64,000 bases of DNA from Arthrobacter sp. ISL-28. Lineage in GTDB: Bacteria; Actinomycetota; Actinomycetes; Actinomycetales; Micrococcaceae. A program made the translations under genes and the position numbers. Numbering within the stretch: the first letter of the stretch is position 1; every line of letters starts with the position of its first letter. Below the pieces are notes generated by a model. It made no database searches and was not told the origin of the DNA. It worked only from the letters and a program-made list of their open reading frames with translations. The DNA is taken from the NCBI RefSeq assembly GCF_018613875.1, contig NZ_JAGGPJ010000018.1, positions 48,971 through 112,970 on the forward strand. The letters are read 5' to 3'. Below, in pieces: positions 32,132 through 40,098 of this stretch.

Positions 32132-33817
32132 CTACAGGCCGAGCTCCTCCAGGACGGGAAGCTTTTCCCGGACCCACGCGCGCGCCTCGGTGGCGCTGGG
32201 AGCGGAGAGGGCCAGCTTCGCGAGCTCCTGCGCCTCGGCCAGCGTGACGGTCTTGAGGACCGCGGCTACCGCAGCCAGGGACCGGGCAGTCATGGACAGG
32301 GTGGTCACCCCGAGTCCGGTCAGCACGACGGCGAGGGCCGGGTCCGCTGCTGCCTCGCCGCAGACACCCACAGGCTTGTTGTGGCCCTCTACCGCCGCGC
32401 CTTCCACCGTCAGCCCCACGAGGCGCAGCACCGCGGGCTGCCAGGGCGTGTTCAGCCCGGCAAGCGGGCCGAGCTGGCGGTCGGCGGCCATGGCGTACTG
32501 CGTGAGGTCATTGGTGCCGAGGCTGGCGAAGGCCACTTCACGCAGGATGGTGTCGGCGGTGAGTGCTGCGGATGGCACCTCCACCATGACGCCCGGGGTC
32601 TTGATGCCTGCATCGGCGCACATCGCCGCGAAGCGGGCAGCCTCCTCGGCTGTGGAGATCATCGGGGCCATGACCCAGACGTCAGCCTCGGACTGCTTCT
32701 CGGCGAGGGCAATGGCCTCCAGCTGGCGGTCGAGGACGCCCGGAGTGGTGAAGTCCGTGCGGTAGCCACGGACGCCGAGGGCGGGATTGGGCTCCGTGGA
32801 GTCGGTCAGGAAGGGCAGCGGCTTGTCGGCGCCGGCGTCCAGTGTCCGGAGAACCACCTTCTTGCCCGGGAAGGCGTCGAACACGCCCTTGTAGGCGGCA
32901 GCCTGCTCCTCCACGGTGGGCTCGGTGTCGCGCTCCAGGAAGCAGAATTCGGTACGGAACAGTCCAACGCCCTGCGCGCCGAGCTTGGCTGCGGCCTCGG
33001 CGTCCTTGGCGCCCCCCACGTTGGCGAGGAGCGGGACCAGATGGCCGTCCGCCGTCGCGCCTGTGCCGCTGAACTCGGCGAGGAGGGAGGCCGTGGCCGC
33101 CCATGCCTCTGCTGCGGCATGCAGCGATTCGTCCGGGCTGGCCGTGACGGAGCCTGCGGCGCCGTCCACGTAGACCTCCGTGCCGTCCGGCAGTTCGTCC
33201 ACGCCCACGGCGGCGACCACGGCCGGCAGGCCGAGCGAGCGGGCGATGATAGCCGTGTGCGACTGGGGGCCGCCGCCGGCCGTGACAAGCGCGAGGACCT
33301 TGTTGGGATCCAGGGTGGCAGTGTCCGCAGGCGCCAGGTCTTCGGCCACAAGGATGAACGGCGTCTCCGAGGTGGGAATGCCGGGGGCGGGAACCCCACG
33401 GAGCTCCGCCACGATACGGGCGCGGACATCCAGGATGTCGGTGGCGCGCTCTGCCATGTAGCCGCCGAGGTTGTGGAGCATCTCGGAGACCGAGGAGCCG
33501 GATTCCCAAATGGCACGCTGGCTGGACATGCCGCGGGCAATGAGCTTCGCGGCGCCCTTGATCAGCATCGTGTCCTTGGCCATGAGTGCTGTGGCTTCCA
33601 GGACGGCCTTGCCGTCGCCAGTGGCGTGGTCGGCACGCGCCTTCAGCTCATCGTGGACTGCATTCGCCGCTGCCTTCAGCGCCGCCGTCGCGTCCTCCGG
33701 CGAGGTGCCCGGAGGCAGTTGCTCGCCGGCCGGAGGTTCACTGATGGGTTTGGGCATCTGGCGGATGGTGCCGATGATGCGGCCGGGGCTGACGCCAACT
33801 CCTGGGAAGTTCTGCAC
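32132..33817 (-). CDS. ptsI: PTS enzyme I (phosphoenolpyruvate-protein phosphotransferase)
   Basis: A 561-residue enzyme I that takes phosphate from PEP and passes it to HPr. The phospho-accepting histidine lies in GGGPQSHTAIIARSLGLPAV (His187). The C-terminal PEP-binding barrel has GVGLFRTEFCFLERDTEPT, FASLGTNDLTQYAMAADR and GVCGEAAADP. The start is a GTG with GAGGA 6 nt upstream. No HPr (ptsH) gene is in the window. It is divergent from a TetR-type regulator that heads the mannitol genes, and the TATAGC-GTT-GCTATA dyad between them suggests shared control. Confidence 0.95.
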   Translation of the reverse strand: MQNFPGVGVSPGRIIGTIRQMPKPISEPPAGEQLPPGTSPEDATAALKAAANAVHDELKARADHATGDGKAVLEATALMAKDTMLIKGAAKLIARGMSSQRAIWESGSSVSEMLHNLGGYMAERATDILDVRARIVAELRGVPAPGIPTSETPFILVAEDLAPADTATLDPNKVLALVTAGGGPQSHTAIIARSLGLPAVVAAVGVDELPDGTEVYVDGAAGSVTASPDESLHAAAEAWAATASLLAEFSGTGATADGHLVPLLANVGGAKDAEAAAKLGAQGVGLFRTEFCFLERDTEPTVEEQAAAYKGVFDAFPGKKVVLRTLDAGADKPLPFLTDSTEPNPALGVRGYRTDFTTPGVLDRQLEAIALAEKQSEADVWVMAPMISTAEEAARFAAMCADAGIKTPGVMVEVPSAALTADTILREVAFASLGTNDLTQYAMAADRQLGPLAGLNTPWQPAVLRLVGLTVEGAAVEGHNKPVGVCGEAAADPALAVVLTGLGVTTLSMTARSLAAVAAVLKTVTLAEAQELAKLALSAPSATEARAWVREKLPVLEELGL

Positions 33818-33945
33818 TGAAGGTCCTCGTTCTCTGCCGGTAGCCAGGCCCGCCGGTCTCTACCCGGACTGGTCCGGGCGATCCGGAACAGCTACGTCCG
33901 GTGGTTTTTTGCGGTGCCTGAAAAAAGTGTATGTGATGCAGTTCA

Positions 33946-33960
33946 TATAGCGTTGCTATA
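33946..33960. promoter_or_regulatory. Dyad operator between ptsI and the TetR gene
   Basis: TATAGC (33946-33951) and GCTATA (33955-33960) are perfect arms around GTT, 19 bp upstream of the TetR start and just before its -10 box. Confidence 0.65.
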
Positions 33961-33965
33961 GGTGC

Positions 33966-33971
33966 TAGGGT
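33966..33971 (+). promoter_or_regulatory. -10 box (TAGGGT) of a leaderless promoter
   Basis: TAGGGT ends 7 nt before the ATG at 33979. Confidence 0.55.
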
Positions 33972-33978
33972 AGCGGTT

Positions 33979-34707
33979 ATGAGTTTCGATGGCCAGCTAC
34001 CGCCTAAGACGAGGCTGCTGCGTGCGGCAGCCGAGTTGCTGGCCAAATCCGCGGGAGCACCTGTCTCCACCCGCCAGATCACCCAACTGGCCGGGGTGAC
34101 TGCGCCTACCCTGTACCACCACTTTGGTGACAAGGAAGGCCTGTTTGACGCTGTTGTATCCGCGGGGTTCGAAGAATATGTGGCGGGCGAACGGGACTTC
34201 GCCCCGTCCGGACAGCCGCTGGAAGACATCCGGCGGATGTGGGACAACCACGTGCAGTTCGGGCTGAACCAGCCGGAACTGTATCTGGTCATGTTCGGTA
34301 ACATCCGGCCCGAGAGCCGCCCGTCCATCGTCGCCGATGCCGAGGCACTCATGGAGGAGATGCTGAACAAGGCCGCCGCGGCCGGGCAGCTGAACGTCCA
34401 GCCGAGGGAAGCTGCCAGAAGCATTCTGGCAGCCAACGTGGGCGTCACGCTCATGCTGATCGCGGAGCCGGCCACGGACCGGAACCTCGAACTCTCCACA
34501 ATGACAAGGGACGCCATGATCTTCGCGGTGTCCACCGACCAGGCAAAGGCCGCGTCACCGGATGATTCCGGCAAATCATCGGTGGTGGTGGCGGCCATAG
34601 CCCTGAATGCGGCGCTGCAGGCCTCGCACTCGGACCAGCTCTCCAGCTCCGAACTCAAGCTCTTCCTCGAATGGCTCCACCGGATCTCCGGCAGTTCCTC
34701 CGGCTAA
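33979..34707 (+). CDS. TetR/AcrR family regulator of the mannitol/PTS locus
   Basis: A 242-residue protein with an N-terminal HTH (PVSTRQITQLAGVTAPTLYH, about residues 28-47) ending in HFGDKEGLFDAVVSAGF. The ligand domain is longer than usual, with a Ser-rich end (SSSELKLFLEWLHRISGSSS). It lies 57 bp before mtlA in the same direction and shares a divergent promoter region with ptsI. Mannitol operons in other bacteria are usually run by MtlR activators, DeoR- or LacI-type proteins, so a TetR protein is notable. Repression of mtlA-mtlD and ptsI, relieved by mannitol or a phosphate derivative, is my inference. Confidence 0.85.
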   Translation: MSFDGQLPPKTRLLRAAAELLAKSAGAPVSTRQITQLAGVTAPTLYHHFGDKEGLFDAVVSAGFEEYVAGERDFAPSGQPLEDIRRMWDNHVQFGLNQPELYLVMFGNIRPESRPSIVADAEALMEEMLNKAAAAGQLNVQPREAARSILAANVGVTLMLIAEPATDRNLELSTMTRDAMIFAVSTDQAKAASPDDSGKSSVVVAAIALNAALQASHSDQLSSSELKLFLEWLHRISGSSSG

Positions 34708-34764
34708 CTCCACGAATCATCGGACCACCCTGCGATGCAGCAGGAATCACGGTTAGGAAATCAC

Positions 34765-36801
34765 ATGGCAACAGAGACAGTTGCGAAACCCCGCACCAGC
34801 ATGCGCGTAGGCGTCCAGAAGTTCGGGACGTTCCTGTCCGGCATGATCATGCCCAACATCGGCGCCTTCATCGCCTGGGGCCTCATTACCGCGCTCTTCA
34901 TCGAGAAGGGCTGGATCCCGGTCCCGCAGCTTGGCGGCTTCGGCACCAACGCGGAGGGGGTTGCGAACACGGGGCTCGTGGGTCCCATGATCAAATACCT
35001 GCTGCCTCTCCTGATTGCCTATACCGGCGGCCGGATGGTCTATGACGTCCGGGGCGGCGTTGTTGGCGCCATCGGCACCATGGGCGTGATCGTCGGTGCC
35101 GGCATCCCGATGTTCATTGGCGCCATGATCATGGGCCCCCTCGGCGGCTGGACCATGAAGAAGCTCGACTCAATCTGGCACGGCAAGATCCGGCCCGGCT
35201 TTGAGATGCTGGTGAACAATTTCTCCGCCGGCATCTGGGGTGCGCTGCTCGCCATGCTCGGCTTCTACGGCATCTCCCCGTTGGTCACGGCCTTCAGCAC
35301 GGCCGCGGGCAACGTGGTTCAGTTCCTGGTCAACAACGGACTGCTGCCCTTGACCAGCATCTTCATCGAACCGGCCAAGGTGCTGTTCCTCAACAACGCC
35401 ATCAACCACGGCGTGCTGACGCCGCTGGGCATCCAGCAGTCGCTGGAGCAGGGCAAGTCCATCCTGTTCCTGCTCGAAGCCAACCCCGGCCCCGGCCTCG
35501 GTATCCTGCTCGCCTACATGTTCTTCGGCAAGGGCCTGGCCAAGGCCTCGGCTCCCGGTGCCGCCATTATTCAGTTCCTCGGCGGCATCCACGAGATCTA
35601 CTTCCCCTACGTGCTGATGAAGCCGGTCCTCATCCTCGCCGCAATCGGCGGCGGCATGACCGGGATCGCGACGCTGGCCCTCACGAACTCCGGCCTCGTG
35701 GCGCCGGCGGCCCCGGGATCCATCATCGCGGTGGTCGCCCAGACCGCCCGGGACAGCTACGTCGGCGTGATCCTTTCGGTCCTGCTCGCCGCCACCGTGT
35801 CCTTCCTGATCGCGTCGGTAATCCTGAAGGCCAGCAAGACCCCTGTGGGTGAAACCGAGGAGGAAAGCCTCAGCGCCGCCACCTCAAGGATGGAAGAAAT
35901 GAAGGGCAAGAGGAGCTCGGTCGCCTCCGCGCTGACCGGGGCGGGTGGTGGCGGCGTCGGCGTGATGGCCGGCCCCGTCAAGAACATCGTGTTCGCCTGC
36001 GATGCCGGCATGGGTTCCAGTGCCATGGGCGCATCGGTGCTGCGCAACAAGATCAAGGCGGCTGGCTTCCCGGACGTCACGGTAACCAACGCGTCCATCG
36101 CAAACCTCAGCGACGCGTACGATGTGGTCATCACGCACCAGGACCTTACCGAGCGCGCCAAGCCAGCCACGGCCAGTGCCTTCCACGTCTCGGTGGACAA
36201 CTTCATGAACAGCCCGCGGTACGACGAAATCGTGGAACTGGTCAAGAGCAGCAACGCACCGGAAACGGCCGACGGCGGTGCGCCCGCCGCTGCCGCTCCC
36301 GCCGCTGCTGCCGCAGGCGCCCACGGGGCGCACGTTGCCGAGACGCCCGCGAAAGCTGCCGTGCCGCCGTCGGACATCCTGGTGGCGGACAGCGTGATCC
36401 TCAACGGCACGGCGACAACCCGCGATGCCGCGATCGACGAAGCGGGCCAGCTGCTGCTGGCGCGCGGGGCCGTGGACAACGACTACATCCTCGCCATGCA
36501 CGAGCGCGAGGAATCCGTCTCCACTTACATGGGCAGCTACCTGGCGATCCCGCACGGCACCAACGCCGCCAAGGACCACATCATGAAGTCGGCTGTCTCC
36601 GTGGTCCGCTATCCGGACGGCATCGACTGGAACGGCAAGCAGGTCAAGTTCGTGGTGGGCGTGGCCGGCATCAATAACGAGCACCTCCACATCCTGTCCT
36701 CCATCGCGAAGGTCTTCACGAACAAGGCCCAGGTGGCGCAGCTTGAGGCCGCAACATCTGTGGACGAAGTGCTGGAACTCTTCGGAAAGGTCAACGCATA
36801 G
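34765..36801 (+). CDS. mtlA: PTS mannitol transporter, fused IICBA
   Basis: A 678-residue membrane permease that imports and phosphorylates D-mannitol. The IIC domain (residues 1-345) has the typical GTFLSGMIMPNIGAFIAWGL first segment and GGIHEIYFPYVLMKP. IIB follows with the phosphocysteine in IVFACDAGMGSSAMG (Cys412). After an Ala/Pro-rich linker, IIA carries the phosphohistidine in YLAIPHGTNAAKDH (His597). Domain order C-B-A matches E. coli MtlA. The ATG at 34765 has TTAGGAA upstream; an in-frame start at 34735 is less likely. The stop codon overlaps the mtlD start. Confidence 0.97.
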   Translation: MATETVAKPRTSMRVGVQKFGTFLSGMIMPNIGAFIAWGLITALFIEKGWIPVPQLGGFGTNAEGVANTGLVGPMIKYLLPLLIAYTGGRMVYDVRGGVVGAIGTMGVIVGAGIPMFIGAMIMGPLGGWTMKKLDSIWHGKIRPGFEMLVNNFSAGIWGALLAMLGFYGISPLVTAFSTAAGNVVQFLVNNGLLPLTSIFIEPAKVLFLNNAINHGVLTPLGIQQSLEQGKSILFLLEANPGPGLGILLAYMFFGKGLAKASAPGAAIIQFLGGIHEIYFPYVLMKPVLILAAIGGGMTGIATLALTNSGLVAPAAPGSIIAVVAQTARDSYVGVILSVLLAATVSFLIASVILKASKTPVGETEEESLSAATSRMEEMKGKRSSVASALTGAGGGGVGVMAGPVKNIVFACDAGMGSSAMGASVLRNKIKAAGFPDVTVTNASIANLSDAYDVVITHQDLTERAKPATASAFHVSVDNFMNSPRYDEIVELVKSSNAPETADGGAPAAAAPAAAAAGAHGAHVAETPAKAAVPPSDILVADSVILNGTATTRDAAIDEAGQLLLARGAVDNDYILAMHEREESVSTYMGSYLAIPHGTNAAKDHIMKSAVSVVRYPDGIDWNGKQVKFVVGVAGINNEHLHILSSIAKVFTNKAQVAQLEAATSVDEVLELFGKVNA

Positions 36802-37964
36802 TGAAGGCAGTACATTTCGGAGCCGGAAATATCGGCCGCGGATTCGTGGGGCTGCTGCTGCACGAGGCCGGGTACGAGGTGGTGTTTGCCGATGTTGCGG
36901 AGGACCTCATCGCCCAGCTTGCCGCAGCGGACAGCTACAAGGTCCACGAGGTGGGGGAGAACCCCACCGTGCGCACCGTGGATAACTTCCGCGCGATCAA
37001 CTCCGGGACCCAGGAGCACGTGCTGATCTCGGAGATCACGACGGCGGACATCGTCACCACCGCCGTGGGGCCGCACATCCTGAAGTTCGTGGCCCCGGCG
37101 ATCGCCAAGGGGATCGCCGCCCGGAGCGCTGGTTTGGCACCGCTGCAGGTGATGGCCTGCGAGAACGCGATCAATGCCACGGACATCCTGCGTGAGGCGA
37201 TTGTCTCCTCCTGGGACGACGCCGCCGGGCAGCTGGCGGACGCGGCGGTGTTCGCCAACACCGCCGTGGACCGGATCGTGCCCAACCAGGAACCCGGCCA
37301 GGGCCTGGACGTCACGGTGGAGACGTTCTACGAGTGGGTCATTGACCGCACGCCCTTTGGGGGCGCCGCACCCGTCATTCCGGGAGCGACGTTCGTGGAC
37401 CAGCTCGGCCCGTACATCGAGCGCAAGCTCTTCACGGTGAATACGGGCCACGCCTCCGCCGCGTACTTCGGCTTCGAGGCCGGGCTGGAGAAAATCTCCG
37501 ATGCCATGGCCGACCAGGACGTGGCGGCGGATGTGCGGGCGGTGCTCGACGAGACCAAGCACCTGCTGGTGGCCAAGCACGGCTTCAGCCACGACGAGCA
37601 GGAAGCGTACGTGCAGAAGATCCTCAGCCGTTTCTCCAACCCGCATCTGCCGGACACCGTGCATCGTGTGGGCCGGGCGCCGCTGCGCAAACTCAGCCGG
37701 CACGAACGGTTCATCGGTCCGGCCGCTGAACTGGCTGAGCGCGGAATCGTGCCGGAGGCCTTGCTCGGGGCGATTGCCTCCGCGCTGCGCTTCAACGATC
37801 CCGCCGACGCCGAAGCGGTGGAGCTCGGGCAGATCCTGGCCGGTATCCCTGCCGAGGAGGCAACGGAACGCATCACCGGCCTCACCGCTGCCCATCCGCT
37901 GTTCCCGGCCATCTGCGGCCTCGTGGAGGAGCGTAAAGCGGAAGGCATCACGGCCGCGGTCTAG
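36801..37964 (+). CDS. mtlD: Mannitol-1-phosphate 5-dehydrogenase
   Basis: A 387-residue long-chain polyol dehydrogenase converting mannitol-1-phosphate and NAD+ to fructose-6-phosphate and NADH. MKAVHFGAGNIGRGFVGLLL is the N-terminal NAD-binding motif of MtlD; HERFIGPAAELAERG near residue 315 and KLFTVNTGHASAAYFGF near residue 215 are catalytic-domain signatures. The GTG start shares its G with the TAG stop of mtlA, so translation is coupled. The transcript ends at a strong hairpin at 38033-38075. With mtlA it forms the complete mannitol uptake and entry pathway. Confidence 0.97.
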   Translation: MKAVHFGAGNIGRGFVGLLLHEAGYEVVFADVAEDLIAQLAAADSYKVHEVGENPTVRTVDNFRAINSGTQEHVLISEITTADIVTTAVGPHILKFVAPAIAKGIAARSAGLAPLQVMACENAINATDILREAIVSSWDDAAGQLADAAVFANTAVDRIVPNQEPGQGLDVTVETFYEWVIDRTPFGGAAPVIPGATFVDQLGPYIERKLFTVNTGHASAAYFGFEAGLEKISDAMADQDVAADVRAVLDETKHLLVAKHGFSHDEQEAYVQKILSRFSNPHLPDTVHRVGRAPLRKLSRHERFIGPAAELAERGIVPEALLGAIASALRFNDPADAEAVELGQILAGIPAEEATERITGLTAAHPLFPAICGLVEERKAEGITAAV

Positions 37965-38032
37965 GAAGAGCAGTCCAGGAAGCGCAGTCTAGAAATCCTC
38001 GTCTAGAAAGCGGGTCGGAAACCACTGGCAAC

Positions 38033-38075
38033 GCACGACGCCGGAACTCACCTCGAGTTCCGGCGTCGTGCTTTT
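38033..38075 (+). terminator. Intrinsic terminator of the mannitol operon
   Basis: A perfect 17-bp stem (38033-38049 with 38055-38071), 5-nt loop and TTTT tail, 68 bp past the mtlD stop. Confidence 0.9.
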
Positions 38076-38117
38076 AGTGTTCATAAGGCGTGGTGTTCAA
38101 GTGGCCGCCCAGTACAA

Positions 38118-38192
38118 ACCCTCCCGCACTTCCTGCCGCTACTTTCCGGACCCTCCCGCACTTCCTGCCGCTACTTTCCGGACCCTCCCGCA
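38118..38192. repeat. 32-bp tandem repeat, two copies plus partial third
   Basis: Copies at 38118-38149 and 38150-38181 are identical; 11 bases of a third follow. Each unit begins with ACCCTCCC. Confidence 0.92.
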
Positions 38193-38228
38193 GTCGGTGT
38201 TCACAAGGGCTTCACTTGGGGCAGTTAC

Positions 38229-38274
38229 TGAGGGAGGGTTGGGGGTTTGGTTGCGTGATGTGAGGGAGGGTTGG
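38229..38274. repeat. Inverted octamer copies, 32 bp apart
   Basis: TGAGGGAGGGTTGG occurs at 38229-38242 and 38261-38274; it contains the complement of ACCCTCCC, spaced by the same 32 bp as the tandem repeat upstream. Confidence 0.85.
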
Positions 38275-38297
38275 TACTCCGCCGCTGGGATCGTGCG

Positions 38298-39170
38298 CTA
38301 GCGGCCAGAGAGGGTTCCGGCGGCTGCCTGCACTGCCTGGCGCATCGGGGTGGTGGGCCGGCCGATGAGCGCGCTGAGGTCGCCGCTGGTCACGAGCAGG
38401 TCCCCGCGGGCAATGCCGAGGTCGCTGTCGGCCAGGATGGCGGCATACTGCTCCGGGACCCCGGCGTCCACCAGCACCCGGGCGTAGTCTGCCGACGGCA
38501 GGTCCTGGTACTTCACCGGCTGTCCTGTGGCTTCGGTGATCTCCTCGGCGAGCTCACTGAGGGTGAACGGTTCGTCGCCCCCGAGTTCGTAGACCTTCCC
38601 GGCCTGGCCGTCCTGGAGCAGCACCACTGCGGCAGCGTGGGCGTAGTCTGCGCGGATGGCGGCACTGATTTTGCCGTTACCGGCGCTGCCGAGCACTGTG
38701 CTGTGCTGGAGGTGCACGGGCAGTTGCTCGGTGTAGTTCTCCAGGTACCAGCCGTTGCGGAGCAGGGTGAACGGCACGCCGGAAGCTTGGAGCGCCTCCT
38801 CCGTTGCCTGATGTTCTGCTGCAAGTTGCATGCCCGTGCTGTCAGCCTTGGCCACGCTGGTGTAGGCAATCAACGCAACGCGGGCCTCCTTTGCGGCATT
38901 GATGGCATTCTGATGCTGCTCAACGCGCTGGCCCACTTCATTTCCTGAAATCAGCAGCACCTTCTCGGCTCCCTTGAACGCTTGGCGCAGGGAGTCGGGG
39001 TCGTTGTAGTCGATGGCGCGTACCTGAACGCCGCGCCCCGCGAGATCGGCGATCTTGGTGAGATCCCGGCCGGTAGCCACGATCTGTTCGGCGGGAACGT
39101 CGTGGTCGAGAAGTGCTTCGACGACGAGGCGGCCCAGCTTGCCTGTGGCGCCGGTGATGACGAGAGTCAT
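38298..39170 (-). CDS. NmrA-like NAD(P)H quinone oxidoreductase (QorB-like)
   Basis: A 290-residue atypical short-chain dehydrogenase (PF13460/PF05368). MTLVITGATGKLGRLVVEAL is the GxxGxxG nucleotide-binding motif, followed by IVATGRDLTKIADLAGRGV (NADP-preferring loop). RNGWYLENYTEQLP near residue 130 is typical of the QorB/YtfG quinone oxidoreductase and NmrA-type group. AAAGGA lies 5 nt before the ATG; the longer frame to 39308 has no start support. It is divergent from an HxlR-type regulator, the same pair as qor2-qorR in Corynebacterium glutamicum, which supports a quinone or electrophile stress role. Confidence 0.9.
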   Translation of the reverse strand: MTLVITGATGKLGRLVVEALLDHDVPAEQIVATGRDLTKIADLAGRGVQVRAIDYNDPDSLRQAFKGAEKVLLISGNEVGQRVEQHQNAINAAKEARVALIAYTSVAKADSTGMQLAAEHQATEEALQASGVPFTLLRNGWYLENYTEQLPVHLQHSTVLGSAGNGKISAAIRADYAHAAAVVLLQDGQAGKVYELGGDEPFTLSELAEEITEATGQPVKYQDLPSADYARVLVDAGVPEQYAAILADSDLGIARGDLLVTSGDLSALIGRPTTPMRQAVQAAAGTLSGR

Positions 39171-39243
39171 GATTGTCCTTTCAGAAGTGGAATGACTGTC
39201 ACCCTCTGCAACCCGGGGAGCAGCCAGTAGCTTCCCAAAAGAG

Positions 39244-39268
39244 AGTACGCACTTTAAGGTAAGGTACT
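39244..39268. promoter_or_regulatory. Operator between QorB-like and HxlR genes
   Basis: AGTAC (39244-39248) and GTACT (39264-39268) form a dyad with a 15-bp spacer in the divergent promoter region, overlapping a TAAGGT box at 39255-39260 that could serve the HxlR gene. Confidence 0.6.
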
Positions 39269-39271
39269 GGC

Positions 39272-39661
39272 ATGAAAGTAAGTCCCCCAGCCAGTGCGCC
39301 TGTCTCACCCTTCCCTGACGGCATTTTCCCGGCCGGCTGCCCCAGCAGGATCGTCCTGGACCACGTCACGAGCAAATGGGGCGTCCTGATCCTGATGGCA
39401 CTTGCCGAGGGCCCGCAGCGCTGGAGTGAACTGAGAAGGCGCGCCGAAGGCATCAGCGAGAAGATGCTTGCCCAGACACTGAAAACCCTTGAAGGTGATG
39501 GCTTCCTACGGCGCGATGCCCAGCCGGTCATTCCTCCCAGGGTCGACTACAGCCTCAGTGACCGCGGCCAGGAGCTCGCCGCGCTGATGTTGCCGTTGGT
39601 GGCCTGGATAGCGGGGCACGCAACGGAAATAATCGGCACTGGTTCGGGCAGAGATTCCTGA
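39272..39661 (+). CDS. HxlR/DUF24 family transcriptional regulator (QorR-like)
   Basis: A 129-residue winged-helix protein (PF01638). GCPSRIVLDHVTSKWGVLIL near residue 22 has the conserved Cys (Cys23) that acts as redox switch in many HxlR regulators, and WSELRRRAEGISEKMLAQTL is the recognition region. C. glutamicum QorR and Bacillus HypR have their sensor Cys at the same place. The leader is at most a few nt, since a TAAGGT box ends 11 nt before the ATG. It is divergent from the QorB-like gene and probably represses it until its Cys is oxidised. Confidence 0.9.
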   Translation: MKVSPPASAPVSPFPDGIFPAGCPSRIVLDHVTSKWGVLILMALAEGPQRWSELRRRAEGISEKMLAQTLKTLEGDGFLRRDAQPVIPPRVDYSLSDRGQELAALMLPLVAWIAGHATEIIGTGSGRDS

Positions 39662-39680
39662 CTCCCACCCGCGCGCCCGA

Positions 39681-40022
39681 TCAGCGGCGGGCGAGGACGG
39701 CGCTGAGGAACTCCAAGTGGGCCGGGGTTGGCTTCGTGGTGTTCGGGCCGTATTCGGGGTGCTTGGTGAGGAACTTCTTGATGTAGGGGCAGACCGGGAC
39801 GATGGTGATGCCGTCCGCTACCGTCTCGTCCAGTGCCTGGGTGGCGAGCCGTGCCGCAAGCCCCTGGCCGCCGTACTCGTCGTCGATGGCCGTGTGATAG
39901 AAGATGCGCTGGGCCTCCCCGGCGTTGTACTCCCTGTAGGCGGCCTGCCCAATGACCTTGCCGCCGTTGATCACTTCAAACCGGGACCGCTCCGGGTTGT
40001 TCCGGATGATGATGTTGCTCAT
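39681..40022 (-). CDS. GNAT-fold N-acetyltransferase, short (YjdJ/GtaT-like)
   Basis: A 113-residue single domain of the small GNAT type (PF14542). It reads SRFEVINGGKVIGQAAYREY, then HTAIDDEYGGQGLAARLATQ (acetyl-CoA loop GGQGLA), then VPVCPYIKKFLTKHPEY, which is the family signature CPYI...HPEY. The acceptor is unknown. AGGAG lies 5 nt before the ATG at 40022. It is 76 bp upstream of nothing on its own strand except the convergent HxlR gene. Confidence 0.88.
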   Translation of the reverse strand: MSNIIIRNNPERSRFEVINGGKVIGQAAYREYNAGEAQRIFYHTAIDDEYGGQGLAARLATQALDETVADGITIVPVCPYIKKFLTKHPEYGPNTTKPTPAHLEFLSAVLARR

Positions 40023-40098
40023 GGAGTCTCCTGGGATAGTTTCGGGCACTTGCTCAGGACCGGATCATTCCCGGTCAGTACGGTGTGAGGCCCGTCAC

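Larger units (their letters stand above)
37965..38297. other. Intergenic region with terminator and phased repeat array
   Basis: These 333 bp contain the mtl terminator (38033-38075), direct repeats GTGTTCAYAAGG at 38077-38088 and 38197-38208, a 32-bp tandem repeat (38118-38192), and two inverted relatives of its core octamer (38229-38274). No convincing gene is present. Confidence 0.7.

Noticed and set aside
38118..38192. Possible CRISPR array
   Set aside because: Two full copies with no unique spacers between them: a simple tandem repeat, and no cas genes in the window.
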